A stretch of DNA of 64,000 bases from Oxytricha trifallax (Eukaryota > Ciliophora > Spirotrichea > Sporadotrichida > Oxytrichidae). Positions 45,201-57,327 of this stretch are shown one piece after another. The stretch is from contig ARYC01000555.1 in the NCBI GenBank assembly GCA_000711775.1, positions 1-64,000 on the forward strand, given 5' to 3'. The number at the start of each line of letters is the position of its first letter. Positions within the stretch are counted from its first letter, which is position 1. A program made the translations under genes and the position numbers. The notes beneath the pieces are model-generated. The model worked only from the letters and a program-made list of their open reading frames with translations. It searched no databases and was not told the origin of the DNA.

Positions 45201-45707
45201 ATGAAACTACTTACACTTACCGTATCTCTAGGCTTATTGAGCCTCTCTGCTCTTGCTTAAGAATATAAGACTTTCTCCGCAGTTTGCGATAGTTACAGGC
45301 CTTTCTATTTTAGAGGATGCTCTACAGACGAATATTATTGGATCCATATTTTAAAGGTTTATAATTTAAAATTAACTCTATTATTAAAGCATAGAATCGT
45401 GTTACTACTCAGACGAGTTTTGTTCATTTGTAGAGGGTATCTGCATAATCTAGGATTCTCTTTATTACACAAACCCCTGCAACTGGAACTGGGACAACTC
45501 AGAAGGTTGGCAATTTACTGATTTTATGATTCCACAACCTTTCGCATGCGACTCTGAAGGTTCTTTAGCTAAATGTGAAAATCTGAAAATTAAATGAATA
45601 AATTAATTTAAATTAAATGTGCGGATGTTTAGTGTCCAATTGATTTCAGTTGCTGCAATGGCTATTGCTATGCACCTCATCCATGGAATGGATCAGGCTC
45701 AGCTTGA
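45201..45707 (+). CDS. Secreted Cys-rich protein 3
   Basis: Two IESs (45334-45397, 45578-45621) are removed to give 132 residues. Signal peptide MKLLTLTVSLGLLSLSALAQ; mature part FSAVCDSYRPFYFRGC, TDESCYYSDEFC, GICIIQDSLYYTNPCNW, then a Trp-rich link and the C-terminal module AKCADVQCPIDFSCCNGYC. Both excisions restore family cysteine spacing, which supports the calls. The first cysteine block (AVCDS) is divergent from the usual YCG. Confidence 0.8.
45334..45397. other. IES, pointer GAAT
   Basis: GAAT at 45330-45333 and 45394-45397, 64 bp; joins GCSTDE to SCYYSDEFC. Confidence 0.75.
45578..45621. other. IES, pointer TAAATGTG
   Basis: TAAATGTG (8 bp) at 45570-45577 and 45614-45621, 44 bp; joins SLAKC to ADVQCPIDF. 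Confidence 0.8.
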
Positions 45708-46501
45708 TTTCTTAAATTAACAACTGCGCTAATTGAATCTTCGATTAATCCAAGATGTGCTAGTTTTATTATCAAGTTTTTTATATTAATTTCATAATTA
45801 GTTCATTATTGCTATATAAGTTAATTTATATGGAATTATAAAGCATCAATAAATATAATTTCAAAGATAGTTTATATTGCAATATGATTAGCACTTCTAT
45901 TATTAATTTAAGTAACTTAGAGTTCTGTTCTATTATAATCATATATTGGGAAATAAATTACTTATAATTTCAATTTAAAATAAATGTTATAATAATGCTG
46001 TTTAATTATGATTATATTTCTTATGCAATATAATTAAGATTTATGTTTATCTCCTATTTTAATAAGATATTAAATTATGATATTATTTTATAGATTTATA
46101 AAAAATTCTTTATTAATAATTGAGTTTTTAATTGAAAAGGAATTTAATTATAATATGCAAATATTAAATGTAAAGCAGGGTTGCTTCCACTCCCATTCAA
46201 ATGTTAAAGAAATATATATCGAGAAATATTAATAATATATATTTATCATTTTAATTTGATCAAATTTAGAATTAATAAATTATTTGTTGTTATAATCTAT
46301 TTTAAAATTTTATTTTGCTTTCACTTTTGATTACTTGAGAGTTTAATAAAATAACAAAAATCTAAAAAAGTGAATAATAACAAATAAGTTACTTTAAAAC
46401 CTATTTTAATTTGAGTAAATGGAATTTTAAAGTAATTACTGGAAGTATTTAAAGGAAGCACATCAGATTTACAATTACAATTTATAAAACTATTAACTAC
46501 A

Positions 46502-46909
46502 ATGAAGATCGTAATTTCAACTGCTGTTGCCCTATTCCTGTACTCATCTATGATGGTTCTTGAGTCTGCTGCTAAAGACTTGAAGCCCTTCTGTGGAGTG
46601 AGGCCACTCTATATAAGAACCTGCGAAGTGGATGACGATTGCTAGTACTCAGACGAGATTTGTAAAAGTGCGGATGATGGGTTCAAGTGGTGTGCTATTG
46701 AACAAAGCCTCTATGATAATGACCCTTGTAATGAACAAAATTAAGTGGAAGGAGAGGACTGGTTTGATCAAAATACTGGGGAGGTCAACTGGGACAACAT
46801 ACCCCAAGACCCCTGCATGACTGTCAGGTGTTCAGCAGGTTATACATGTTGTGGTGGGATTTGCCATCCAAATACACTTGAGGTACTTTCAGATTTGGTT
46901 AAACCATGA
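46502..46909 (+). CDS. Secreted Cys-rich protein 4
   Basis: Uninterrupted 135-residue frame. Signal peptide MKIVISTAVALFLYSSMMV; mature part PFCGVRPLYIRTC, VDDDCQYSDEIC, KWCAIEQSLYDNDPC, an acidic link, and CMTVRCSAGYTCCGGIC. All family cysteines are present, with one extra in GYTCC. No IES. Confidence 0.85.
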
Positions 46910-47272
46910 ATAAGTAAAGATCATAATAGGATTAAAACAGAAGAGTTACTACAGTCTAAATAAAAATGATAATTATCAAAATCCGATTATTAAAAGTTAC
47001 TCCAAATTTTTACAATAGGATATCTATTTTGAGTATAAGAATAATATTTAGAGTATCAATTACATTAATAGAAATTAAACAAGCAATACTATTGCATCTG
47101 TATTATATTAATAGCAACAATTTTGGTCTCTAATTACTAATTTTAAAACATATTTATTTCCATCTTTAATATTACTTAGACTTTTTAATATAATATTTTC
47201 TTAAAACTATCCAAAAAATAGCCCATTACAACACACTTCTCACACTTCTAATAAACTTTACTTTCAACTGAG

Positions 47273-47856
47273 ATGAAAATTTATATCAAATTACTGCTTT
47301 TGGCTACTATATGCTTGAATATGCGAGTAAACTGTCAAAATGATAATTATGTTGAACGAACTCCTTACTGTGGATACAGAGGCTTTGGAGTTCGCATTTG
47401 TCAGAATGACAGCGATTGCATATATTTTAAGCATATATGGTATTAAATGAATAAATAAAGGGCTTTTGTAAATTTATTATGTAAATTGCAGATACAGTGA
47501 CGAGTTTTGCAACGATGTTAATCTTTGTGCTAGGGATCTGTCTCTGTACTACAATGACCCCTGTCATAGAAATAAACCAACACAACCTCCAACTGTAAGT
47601 GGTGGATATAAATAGAATTAAAATATTAAATGTTTCTATTAAAAAGTGTATAAAATTTGGATTGCAAGAATCGACTAATGATTTCCTATGTGCTAATATA
47701 GTATGTTGTGATGGCCAAATTTGTTTGGATGGAAGATGCTAGAAAATTACTATTTAAACATTTTGTTATATAGAATATAATTTTTAATGGAATCTTATAA
47801 AATTTATATTTTTATTTATTAGTATTTTAATGAATAATGAAGATAATAATGGCTGA
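47273..47856 (+). CDS. Secreted Cys-rich protein 5
   Basis: One IES (47421-47490) and one intron (47595-47646) are removed to give about 153 residues. Signal peptide MKIYIKLLLLATICLNM; mature part PYCGYRGFGVRIC, NDSDCRYSDEFC, NLCARDLSLYYNDPC, a Pro-rich link, and a C-terminal module CIKFGL...CANIVCCDGQICLDGRC. After GRCQKITI the frame runs on through A/T-rich sequence to TGA 47854-47856, so the true end may be shorter. It is one of few array members with a recognisable intron. Confidence 0.65.
47421..47490. other. IES, pointer ATTGCA
   Basis: ATTGCA at 47415-47420 and 47485-47490, 70 bp; joins NDSDC to RYSDEFC. Confidence 0.8.
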
Positions 47857-49504
47857 TTTAAAATATAAAGATCAAACTTAATTCAAAAATACTAAAAATC
47901 TACCGTGAATATGATATAATTTGATGATTAAAATATTTTAGCAATAACACTGGTTTCTTTCTTAATAAGAAAATGTTATGATTACAATATATTAAAATGT
48001 ATATTTTTATTTCTCAATTGAATATATAATCACTATAAAAAGATTTAATTTCAATTTTTTTAATTAGAGACTAATAAGTTATTTTATTTTTTATTCCTTC
48101 TCTAAATAAAGGAATTTTATTTTATTTTGTGTGTTTTTTAGTTTTTTTATTAACAAAAAGGTAAATATTTTAATTTAAATCCATCCACAATTAAAAAATG
48201 ATTAAATAATGCATATTTTATGATAGATTTATCCTAAAATAATAAAAGAAGAATTTATTTTAAATTAGTCATAATAAAATAAATTTTACAACTATGATTA
48301 AGTGGAACATTTAATATTTTTGATTAGTCATAATTAAGTATAAATATATTGAAAGGAGGAATTTTAATTTTATTTTATCATAAATCAATTTAGTTATTTG
48401 TATATTATCTGAAAAAGAATTGTAAGTCTACAAAAAATATAAAAAGTAATCAATTTAAATAGCTTTCACCACTTATGTCTTTTATATATTATGAAAAGCT
48501 ATAAATTTCTGTAAAAAGCTTTTTTTTATTTTTTCTAAATTCTATTTGATATTATCAATCTTTGATTAAAATTTAAACTATGCAATTTAAATTTAATTAT
48601 TTTCTCCTCTAATAAATATAATTTATTGCTTAAAACTACTAAGCAAAACCTTTTGAGACTTGTAATAAACAAATCTTAATATCTCTTTATATAAAAGTAA
48701 TTTGAATAAAGTTAGTATATTTAGATTTGCTCCCTCTAAAGATTAATTCTATTAATTTATGATTGTATTTTTAATGAATTCATCCAAAGTTTATAGATTA
48801 AAAATCTACAATATTATTGCTTAATTTAACTTAAATATCAACATATTATTAATATATTTATTATTTCTAAGGTTAATATAAAATTCTATAAATTCTCTGT
48901 TTATCTAAATGATTAAATACTATATTATATTGGATATAAGACAAAATTAATGTGCAAAGACAATCTTAAAATATAATTGTTGATATATTAAGTAACTTCT
49001 TTATATCTAATGATAATAAAGCTTTTTAACAACATTTTATATATAGTAATATTATTGATTAAGCATTAGTTAATTTGAAAATAAATTATATGATAAACTA
49101 ATCAAATTTGTCTTTATGCAATCCTTAATTTTTAAATAAAATTAAAAAATTTAAATGAATATAATTTTCAATGGCTCTATTGTATATAATTTAAATCGTT
49201 GAGCTAATCTGAATTGATTTGGCAAAAGATCTAACAAAAAAAGAACTTTCAATATTAATATTAATTTTCATTCTACTATGATATGATTGATACTACACTT
49301 TAATAGAGATAATAGGCTATAGTATATAGTAATCTGCAGATGCTTTTAAATTTATATTCTATAAGTACTAAAATATCGTTTATATTGGGATTTGATAAAA
49401 ATATTGATACTTATTATGAAAATTAAAAATCCCCAATTCAATTATACTTGAACTAAATTTATTTGAACTAAGTCAAAAATCTTTCACAATCTTATTTATT
49501 GAAC
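47857..49504. other. AT-rich spacer in the array
   Basis: No gene or gene fragment is recognised. The stretch is poorer in G/C than the genes it separates. Confidence 0.5.
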
Positions 49505-50199
49505 ATGTTCAACCTGAAATTTATCATACTTCTACCTTTGATATTAGTCTTCACATTGGCAACAGCTGAGGATCATATTTAAAAAATAAAATTAATATTG
49601 AAAAATCTATTTAATTAAAATAAATAAATATTGGATAAAATTAGTTTACAATAAAAGTAAAATCATAGAATGATAGTTGAATACTCAGGAATTAATTATA
49701 TGAATGTTTTCAATACTAATTACAGAATAAAGTGATCAACTTTATTTTCCTTACAATGAAGTAAATAATAATTATAAGCAAATTAAATCTCATTTTTAAG
49801 ATATGATAAAATAGCACCAAAATATAAGAATTTAATTAATTTAAATTAATTTTTATTATTGAGCTCAAAACTAAAGAACTTTACTTCATCATTTTGATAA
49901 AAATATAAATTTTATTTAAGAACTAAAAGAATTCTTATAGAAACTTAAATAATTATATTTTCCCACTATAATTATTTTCTTATAATAACGAATAAGAAGT
50001 GGGAATGCGTGAACTTGAGCCATATTGTGGCGCAAAGACCAAGGACATAAGATTTTGCAGATATCTGAACGACTGTGAGTATAGTGACGAGTACTGCAGT
50101 GACGAAGGTGTCTGTGTAGTCGACGAACAACTCTATATTGATGATCCATGCAAAACATAGGATGGAGATATAATAAATGGAAATAGCAATGGAAACTGA
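49505..50199 (+). CDS. Secreted Cys-rich protein 6, short form
   Basis: One 449 bp IES (49571-50019) separates signal peptide from mature part; excision gives 81 residues. MFNLKFIILLPLILVFTLATA is followed directly by EPYCGAKTKDIRFC, LNDCEYSDEYC, GVCVVDEQLYIDDPC and a short Asn/Gly-rich tail. The C-terminal cysteine module is absent, so this member has only the N-terminal six cysteines. Confidence 0.75.
49571..50019. other. IES, pointer TGAG
   Basis: TGAG at 49567-49570 and 50016-50019, 449 bp, the largest IES in the array; joins LATAE to PYCGAK exactly at the expected signal-peptide end. Confidence 0.7.
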
Positions 50200-50502
50200 T
50201 AAAATTTGAGATACGTAATTTCTAGCTATTAAGAAGCCTCACCAATTTGCTTCTTGATTTAAATTACGTTTAAATATATAATTTCTTAATACCATCTTAA
50301 GTTAATAATTTGAGATGCATAACATTGATCCATAAGGCTTCATATACTATGGATCAAATTTCCTCAAAATTATTTTGGGTACAACCTCATTCATAGTCTC
50401 TAACTTCTATTAATAGTAACATAGTCTAGTCTAGTCTATCCCCTAACATACATTAATTTATAATCAAAAATATTTAATTGTCTTTTAACCGTAACTAAAA
50501 AT

Positions 50503-51027
50503 ATGAAGCTTACACTTGCTGCTTTAATATTGTTCTCAGGAATTACTTACATTTAAGCAAAAGATCTGGAGCCATTCTGTGGGGTCAGGCCTTTCATTGC
50601 TAGATCTTGCGAAAATGACGATAGCTGCTCTTATTCTGATGAGTATTCAGCTCTAAAATATCTATAAATTATTCATTATAGTTTAAAAGATATAATAATT
50701 GCAGTGTTTAGCATTGGTGCACAATCGATTTATCACTGTATTTGGATGATCCTTGTGGATGGAACACTGAAAATAATTGGGAAGGAATGTTCTATGATGA
50801 AAACTCTGCTGCTCAATTTAATAATATAAAACATATTTTTGGCAAAAATATACCAAATTTATTGTAAATGCGCAGCAGTGACCTGTCCTGTGGGATATTC
50901 TTGTTGGTATGGTTAATGCTACAAAAGACCAAATTGTGTAAAAAACAGTGATGATAATAATGATGATAACGGAGGAGGGGATACTGTAGAGGTCAATCCA
51001 GCAGTCACACCCACCAGCACTCCATGA
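50503..51027 (+). CDS. Secreted Cys-rich protein 7
   Basis: Signal peptide MKLTLAALILFSGITYIQA; mature part PFCGVRPFIARSC, NDDSCSYSDEYC (completed by removing the IES 50648-50700), HWCTIDLSLYLDDPCGW, then NTENNWEGMFYDENSAAQF. The C-terminal module CAAVTCPVGYSCWYGQC follows from 50874 in another frame, so a second IES lies between about 50815 and 50873; its pointer is unresolved. The tail is Asp/Asn-rich and ends TPTSTP at TGA 51025-51027. Confidence 0.75.
50648..50700. other. IES, pointer ATT
   Basis: ATT at 50645-50647 and 50698-50700, 53 bp; joins YSDEY to CSVQHWC. Confidence 0.65.
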
Positions 51028-51232
51028 ACTACTACTAATTTATTAATGGAATATTTTTTCTATTTTTAGAGTCAAAATGGAAAATCCTTTATTAACACTA
51101 ATTTATAACATTTTATATCTATCCTTGTTATAATCCAATAAATTTATATAGTTCCAAATTATTTGGTTATAATGTTTAAATAATATTTCAAAAATCAAAC
51201 TTATAATAAATTTACAACAAATATATAAGAAT

Positions 51233-51548
51233 ATGCTCAGATACTTTCCAGTTTTGGCTTTGATAGCTTTATCTTAACTATTTAATGAATTAAATTGCTA
51301 GAAATAATTGGCTCCTTATTGTTAGTACAGGAAAATAGAGCTTGGCAGATGTAAAAACGATGAACAATCATAACAATAACTTATTTATTTTTGAATTTCA
51401 TAAATTTATATTATTACTATGTGAATGCGAGTATAGTGATGAGTACTGCGGAGAGCAAGGCTATTGCGTGATAGATTATTCTTTATATTATGATGATCCT
51501 TGCGATTGGAATGAAAATTTCAAACTTAGATCAAAATAAGGTCATTGA
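51233..51548 (+). CDS. Secreted Cys-rich protein 8, short form
   Basis: One IES (51365-51425) is removed to give 84 residues. Signal peptide MLRYFPVLALIALSQLF; mature part PYCQYRKIELGRC, NDECEYSDEYC, GYCVIDYSLYYDDPCDW and a short basic tail. The conserved glycine after the first cysteine is Gln here and the C-terminal module is missing. Confidence 0.75.
51365..51425. other. IES, pointer TGAA
   Basis: TGAA at 51361-51364 and 51422-51425, 61 bp; joins CKNDE to CEYSDEYC. Confidence 0.75.
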
Positions 51549-52653
51549 CTATTCATCATGATTTGATTTGACAGACTGAAAAATCAATTAATAACATCAT
51601 ATATTCTGATTGGAAGAAATGTAGATATTTGTTCTATGATCTATAATAGAAGTCATTGTAACTATAAAAGGCAATATAATAAATTTAGTAACTTTATAAA
51701 TACATTGTATTACTATATTTAATGAAATTATATTTTAAAAATAAATAGTTTTTAATTTAGAACTATATATAATAAATATCGAGATAAATTTATAAAAAAT
51801 AATACCATTGATTAGTTTAATTACCTTAATCAATTCTATATAATTATATTAAAATAGTCATATTTTTTTAATCTATAAACAGGAAAACCTGAAACAAGTA
51901 AGTGCACAATTTAACTTAAAATTAACGCTAATAAATACAAATATTCGGTCGTTTCCGCTTAAAATTTAAAAGATTAGAGACCCCAAAATAAGTTTTAAAA
52001 CTAAAAAGATTTTTAGCTTGTTAATTTTAGATTTTTTGTCAAATTTATGAGTTTTAAGCAAATAAATATTAGCACTTTTATATTTAAAAGCAGGTAAACT
52101 TTATATAAAAATGAATGTCTGTTATTCTATTTTTTTAATTCTTTATATTTTGTCAATAATTTAAGCTTTACAATTTATAAAAGTTAAGTTAAATTAATTA
52201 AATGAATTCTGACTGATTTTAAATAATAAACTGTATTTCTATTTAATGCCATGAAATACATGAGTTTCTAAATTAAATAATAATTTTTGCATTTTCAATA
52301 TAATCTCTTTTGAATCATTTAGTCTTTTATTATAACGACAAATTTAATGTATATTGTTTTTCTTTTTATTTAATTACTATTAACAAAAATTACGATTAAA
52401 AAAGGGTAGATTAATTTAATTATACTAAAATGGATAAATATTCTCAAATAATTAAATCAAATAGATCATAAACAGCTATGGTTATTCTTTATAAACTTAC
52501 TCATGATGATTTAGAACCTTCTATTCACTGATAAATTTTATCAAGGGCTAAAATTAGTAAATGATTTAAGATTCGATATTGCTAATTTTAGATTCTTAAC
52601 ACTTTAAGTAGCTGGACAGATTAGAGCTATATAAGAAAAATATAATAACTTAA
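51549..52653. other. AT-rich spacer in the array
   Basis: No supportable gene or fragment is seen. Confidence 0.5.
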
Positions 52654-52932
52654 ATGGTACTTAAACAATCAATTTTGGCTTTGTGCTGCCTGTGTGTAGC
52701 TTTTATACCAGAGGGTTAAGCATAAAAAGTTTTAGCTCCATGGTGTGGACCAAAGACTTTAGACATCAGATTTTGTGAAAATGACGAAGAATGTAGATAC
52801 TCAGACGAATATTGTAGCGGGGGTACATGCGTTGTTGATTTATCTCTTTATTTGGATGATCCATGCGGATGGGATACTGGAAATGATTGGTCTGATCAGT
52901 ATTCAGGGGAAGACGCGACCAGTAATCCTTGA
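52654..52932 (+). CDS. Secreted Cys-rich protein 9, truncated C-terminus
   Basis: Uninterrupted 92-residue frame. MVLKQSILALCCLCVAFIP starts the signal peptide; mature part PWCGPKTLDIRFC, NDEECRYSDEYC, GTCVVDLSLYLDDPCGW. It is closely related to the next gene, also beginning MVLK and sharing the DIRFC block. Where that gene continues DPCAAVLC, this one has NP followed by TGA, so a Cys codon appears to have become a stop; the downstream DNA still resembles a decayed C-terminal module. The protein thus ends early, as in several other array members. Confidence 0.8.
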
Positions 52933-53428
52933 GAATCTACTTTATGAAGGGAACTTACTGATCTAAGGGCTGATACTTTCTAAGAGTTGACTTGATAAAT
53001 CAGATGAGTAAAGTTTCTTTATACAAACTAACAATTTCTTCTAATTTTATTCTAATTTTAGAAACTCGTTTAAGAATTCACATTTCATATTATTTTTCTA
53101 CTGGTTGATATATCATATGAATGATGCTAGAAAATTCGAATTCTCACAATAAACCAATTTACTTATAATTAATAACAACCTTTTTAATTACAAGAATAAA
53201 TTACTATCCAATTTAATGTATCACAATCGGCTTTATTTTTATTTTGCCTAATTTAGAAAATCTTATGCACTTTTAAAAAAAACTATGTTGCTCTATATTG
53301 AACTGATTAATTTTTTAAGCCTAAAAATAGATGTCTTTTATGATTGAATTTTTCTAAATTTAGAATCTTGACTTTTTATATAAACAGGTTAGATTTAAGA
53401 TATTAAAGATAATAAATAAATAATTCAA

Positions 53429-53824
53429 ATGGTACTTAAACACTCCATACTAGTTTTGTCATGCCTCTGTGTGGCTTTTATTCCCGAAGGCTAAACTTAG
53501 AAAGTTTTAACATATTATTGTGGGCCAAAGACTTTAGACATCAGATTTTGCTAAAATGATGAAGAATGTAAATACTCAGACGAATTTTGTGATGCGGAAG
53601 GATTATGTATGACTGATTTCTCACTGTACGTTGATGATCCATGCGGGTGGAACACAGGAAATAATTAGGGTTAAGAGGGCAACGAAGGCGAGGAGTAAAT
53701 TGATCCTTGCGCTGCTGTTTTATGCATTGAGGGAACGTTCTGTTGGTAGGGTTAATGCTTCCCAAATAGAATTGATTGCAAAGATGCTTCAAGTAATGGA
53801 GATGGAGGGAATGGAGGAGTATGA
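53429..53824 (+). CDS. Secreted Cys-rich protein 10
   Basis: Uninterrupted 131-residue frame. Signal peptide MVLKHSILVLSCLCVAFIP; mature part YYCGPKTLDIRFC, NDEECKYSDEFC, GLCMTDFSLYVDDPCGW, a Gly/Glu-rich link, the C-terminal module CAAVLCIEGTFCWQGQC and a Ser/Gly/Asp-rich tail with one further cysteine. Together with gene 9 it forms a recent tandem pair. Confidence 0.85.
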
Positions 53825-54049
53825 TATATAATCAGCACAGTTTATCCTAGCTTTATAAATCTTAATTCCTTAATTTAATTAATATGCTAATTTTAGAAAC
53901 TTAATCTGGATTTTACAAATTATGTTTACATCATATTAGAGTTAAAATGTATGTCATAAATTGACTCTTCTAGCAAAAATTTGAATGATATTTGAAATTG
54001 AAGTTATTTAATCATTTTCATATTAGTTTTGATTATAAATCCACTTAAT

Positions 54050-54345
54050 CAAATGTTTTTCTTGCTGCTTGTGATTTTCTTCGTAAATTTATCCTCTCTG
54101 GGACAAAGTTTTATTGCTTTACTTCGAAATGGGCATAAATGTGACCATTTAAGGCTAAGATAAAGGTGACAGCTGCAAGTTTCTTGATGAACTGGGTAGC
54201 CTCTTGAAATTATATGAGATATAAGAGAAAATATAATTAGATGATCCTAATTATTGAACAAAGCAGTTCAAAGAGCAAGACTTATCACGTGCCATGATGA
54301 CGCTCTTCTATCTACCTAGATGTATTTCATAAAAATGAAATACGA
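54050..54345 (+). other. Possible decayed secreted-protein gene
   Basis: A hydrophobic leader, MFFLLLVIFFVNLSSLGQ, is followed in a second frame by FEMGINVTIQGQDKGDSCKF and LDELGSLLKLYEI, both coding-like. The frames do not join by any pointer or intron I can find. It is not obviously a member of the Cys-rich family (one cysteine). It may be a pseudogene or a gene with an unresolved IES. Confidence 0.35.
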
Positions 54346-54863
54346 GTCACAGAATAACAAATAATCTTCTTTCATAATAATTAAAGCTTAGCTTTAAAAA
54401 GTGTGAATCAAATGCTTAATATATTCATTTATATATTATTGATTAAATAAGACCATATTTAAAGATAAAAATATCAATTGATCAAAATATTAATTCAAGC
54501 TTCTATAAGATAGTAAAACAAAAAATTATTTTCAAATTAAAGCGATGTATTTTCCACAATTTATCAATATTTTGAATTAATAATATTATATAAGAAAAAC
54601 TCAAGTCATAGTATAAAATTATTTATTAAATCTATTTATATCTCAGTAATAAAACTCTAAAGTAAACTCTTTTTGATTGAAGAACTTAAAAGTATCACAT
54701 TGTTTGAATGTTTTTAGAAACAGTAATGAATAATTAATGAATCAAAATATATTTAATTTATTAAAAAGTAACAGTTACTAATTTTAAATCATTGCTAATT
54801 ATAGTAATCATTGACTTATTGAAATTATATTCTACATTAACTAATTAAAATTAAATATTCTGG

Positions 54864-55274
54864 ATGCTCCTAAAAATACAAGTTTTGCTATTGTCATGCT
54901 TTTGTGTAATTTTTAATAAGAATTCATAATAAGAATCACTTAATTGACTATTTTATTATTTTATTTATGCAATTTATAAAAGTGTGGCTTCAATCTCTCT
55001 GGCAAAGACCCTAGAGGCATACTGTGGATTTAAAACTCTGGAACTGAGATACTGCGCAGTGGACGATGATTGTATTTTTTCAGATGAGTTTTGCGGGCCT
55101 TAGGGGTGGTGCGTGACTGACCAGTCTTTGTATCTCAATGACCCATGCGGGTGGAACACTGGCAACGACTGGGGTGCTCAGTGGACTAATCCAGAAACTG
55201 ACAAATGCGCTACAGTAAGATGCAGAGATGGCTATCACTGTTTTGGAGGAGTATGCTTCAAGAACAAAGTTTGA
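54864..55274 (+). CDS. Secreted Cys-rich protein 11
   Basis: One IES (54908-54985) inside the signal peptide is removed to give 110 residues. MLLKIQVLLLSCFCVASIS; mature part AYCGFKTLELRYC, VDDDCIFSDEFC, GWCVTDQSLYLNDPCGW, link NTGNDWGAQWTN, and C-terminal module CATVRCRDGYHCFGGVC. All ten family cysteines are present. Confidence 0.85.
54908..54985. other. IES, pointer GTGT
   Basis: GTGT at 54904-54907 and 54982-54985, 78 bp; joins SCFCV to ASISLAK within the signal peptide. Confidence 0.75.
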
Positions 55275-55696
55275 GAATTGGTGTGAATGTGCACGCAATT
55301 TAGATATTAGATAAAGTGAATAATTATGATAAAGAACTACAATCTAAGGTTTACTTTATATGTGAAGGTTAAAGATTCATTAAAGGTTTAATTTGCAATC
55401 ATTAATTTCACTTATTTCAATAGATTTAACTAAGAAAAACCGCAATTTAAAACATTAAATGTTTATGATTATTCTAATTTAAATTAGAAATCACTATTCT
55501 CATATATTATTCAATTTAAAACTGCTCTAACTTAATATGAATTTTCGAATTGTTTTTAAAATTTAATAATTTTATTTTTTTAAAAAAAATTTTGATTTAA
55601 TTCAAATTTTCATTTAACGAGTGTAGTTTAGATTGATATTAAAGTGAAATACAATTAACATTTTATAATTAATTTCTCCTGAAAACATTCTTAGTA

Positions 55697-55936
55697 ATGA
55701 AGCTCTTAATAACCTATTTACTCGCCATTTGTGCTCTCTTTTTGCAAGTATCTGCCAACAAGAGTTAGATTTAACAGAAGCCTCAAATGACAGATGAAAT
55801 CTACTGCAGATTCCAGAAGCAGGCACTGCCCAATTGCAGATTCACAGCTTTTTGCCCATTCCAAGAAATGGAGTGCAGTGAAGGCAAATGCCACATAACC
55901 AGAAACTACATCAGAGACCCCTGCTCACCATTATGA
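55697..55936 (+). CDS. Secreted Cys-rich protein 12, second subfamily
   Basis: Uninterrupted 79-residue frame. Signal peptide MKLLITYLLAICALFLQVSA; mature part MTDEIYCRFQKQALPNCRFT, AFCPFQEMEC, GKCHITRNYIRDPC. Six mature cysteines. The YC...NC...C...EC...C...DPC order differs from the main family in lacking the DIRxC and YSDE blocks but keeps the RDPC end. Genes at 56353 and 59920 belong to the same subfamily. Confidence 0.75.
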
Positions 55937-56352
55937 GATAAATGACCTGATGGTTTAAAAATGGGCTACACTCTTATTAAGTGAGAGATGGGATATTAAA
56001 CAATTAAATTATCATAAAAATATATCAGAACAAAAAGTAAAATTATTGATTACAAGATTCATCCCGATCTAATCCTTATTAATTTCTTAAATATTAAAAC
56101 GTAATTATCAAATTATCTTATTTAGATCTGTAAAAAGCTTATAAATAGATAAATTTAAGGATTTAAAATCTAAATATTAGATTATTACATATATGATCAA
56201 ATGAGAAATTGTAATAATTGTAGAATTAATAAGATATCTAAAATTAACTAATTTATTCTAAATTTAGTAAATTGCTTTCTCCTAAAATTAGTAATATTCA
56301 TTCTTATAAGTGTTAAATACTACACTTATTCATAATAATATATATTTTAATT

Positions 56353-56650
56353 ATGAAATACTTGATAGTCTTACTTTCGCTTTTAGTGTTAGCTACCACA
56401 GTAATAACCAGCTCAAATTAGAAATTAGCAATGACAGATGCAGATTACTGTAGACTGATTTTAATAGATTTATTACAATCTCCAAATATGAAAATGGGAC
56501 TGTATAAATTTAAAAATGATTAATGAGCCAAGATAAAAGTGTAATAGAGCATGTGACTGCAAATATGAAGATATGGAATGTAGAAATAGCGAATGTTATA
56601 TCACTAGAGTTTACATTAGAGATCCATGCACTCCATTAGATGGCTCATGA
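56353..56650 (+). CDS. Secreted Cys-rich protein 13, second subfamily
   Basis: One IES (56461-56521) is removed to give 78 residues. Signal peptide MKYLIVLLSLLVLATTVITS; mature part MTDADYCRLINEPRQKCNRA, CDCKYEDMEC, SECYITRVYIRDPC. Cysteine layout matches the gene at 55697 with one extra in CDC. Confidence 0.75.
56461..56521. other. IES, pointer TGATT
   Basis: TGATT at 56456-56460 and 56517-56521, 61 bp; joins DYCRLI to NEPRQKC. Confidence 0.75.
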
Positions 56651-57327
56651 TTCTCAAGATTTACTCCACTTTTTTAAGATAGTTTGAAATTAAAATGATA
56701 AGACTTAATTTATTAAACTTCCTAATGTTATTCAAGTTAATCAGTAAATTCTATGATGCATTTGTATCCTTTACTCAATCTAATATATTTTACATGTGAT
56801 GGTTAATATTATTTTAACAAATAATCTTTGTTAGCGCTTCTTAGGCTTTAGATTAATCATAAAATAAATCAAACCAATTCTTTTTACCTTTAAATTTCTC
56901 ATTTTAATTTAATCCTCCCCATAAAGAACAACTATTGTTTTTTAATAAATTAAATCTTCATGGCAATTATTTATATTTTGATGTAAAAAACTAAGATTAT
57001 TAACTCCAAATCATTAAGAATAAATATTTTATTATATGGGAGAGCTAATTAGGCTAAAAAAATTGAGATTAAGGAATTTATTAAGATTAACTAACTGATA
57101 ATTATATAAAATAAAGATTAGGAATATTTAGGGCCAATCAAACAAGTCTTATTATGTTACTATATTTAATCAATATTATTGCTAATATGCATTAAATTGT
57201 TTTTAATTTATTTTAACTTTAATTATATTCAATTTTTTCATAGTTACAATACTATATATAGTGTCTGGATTCTATTTATTCTTAAGACTTTATTAGTATC
57301 TTAAATTATAATATTTGATTAATCAGA
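56651..57327. other. AT-rich spacer in the array
   Basis: Nothing recognisable. Confidence 0.5.
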
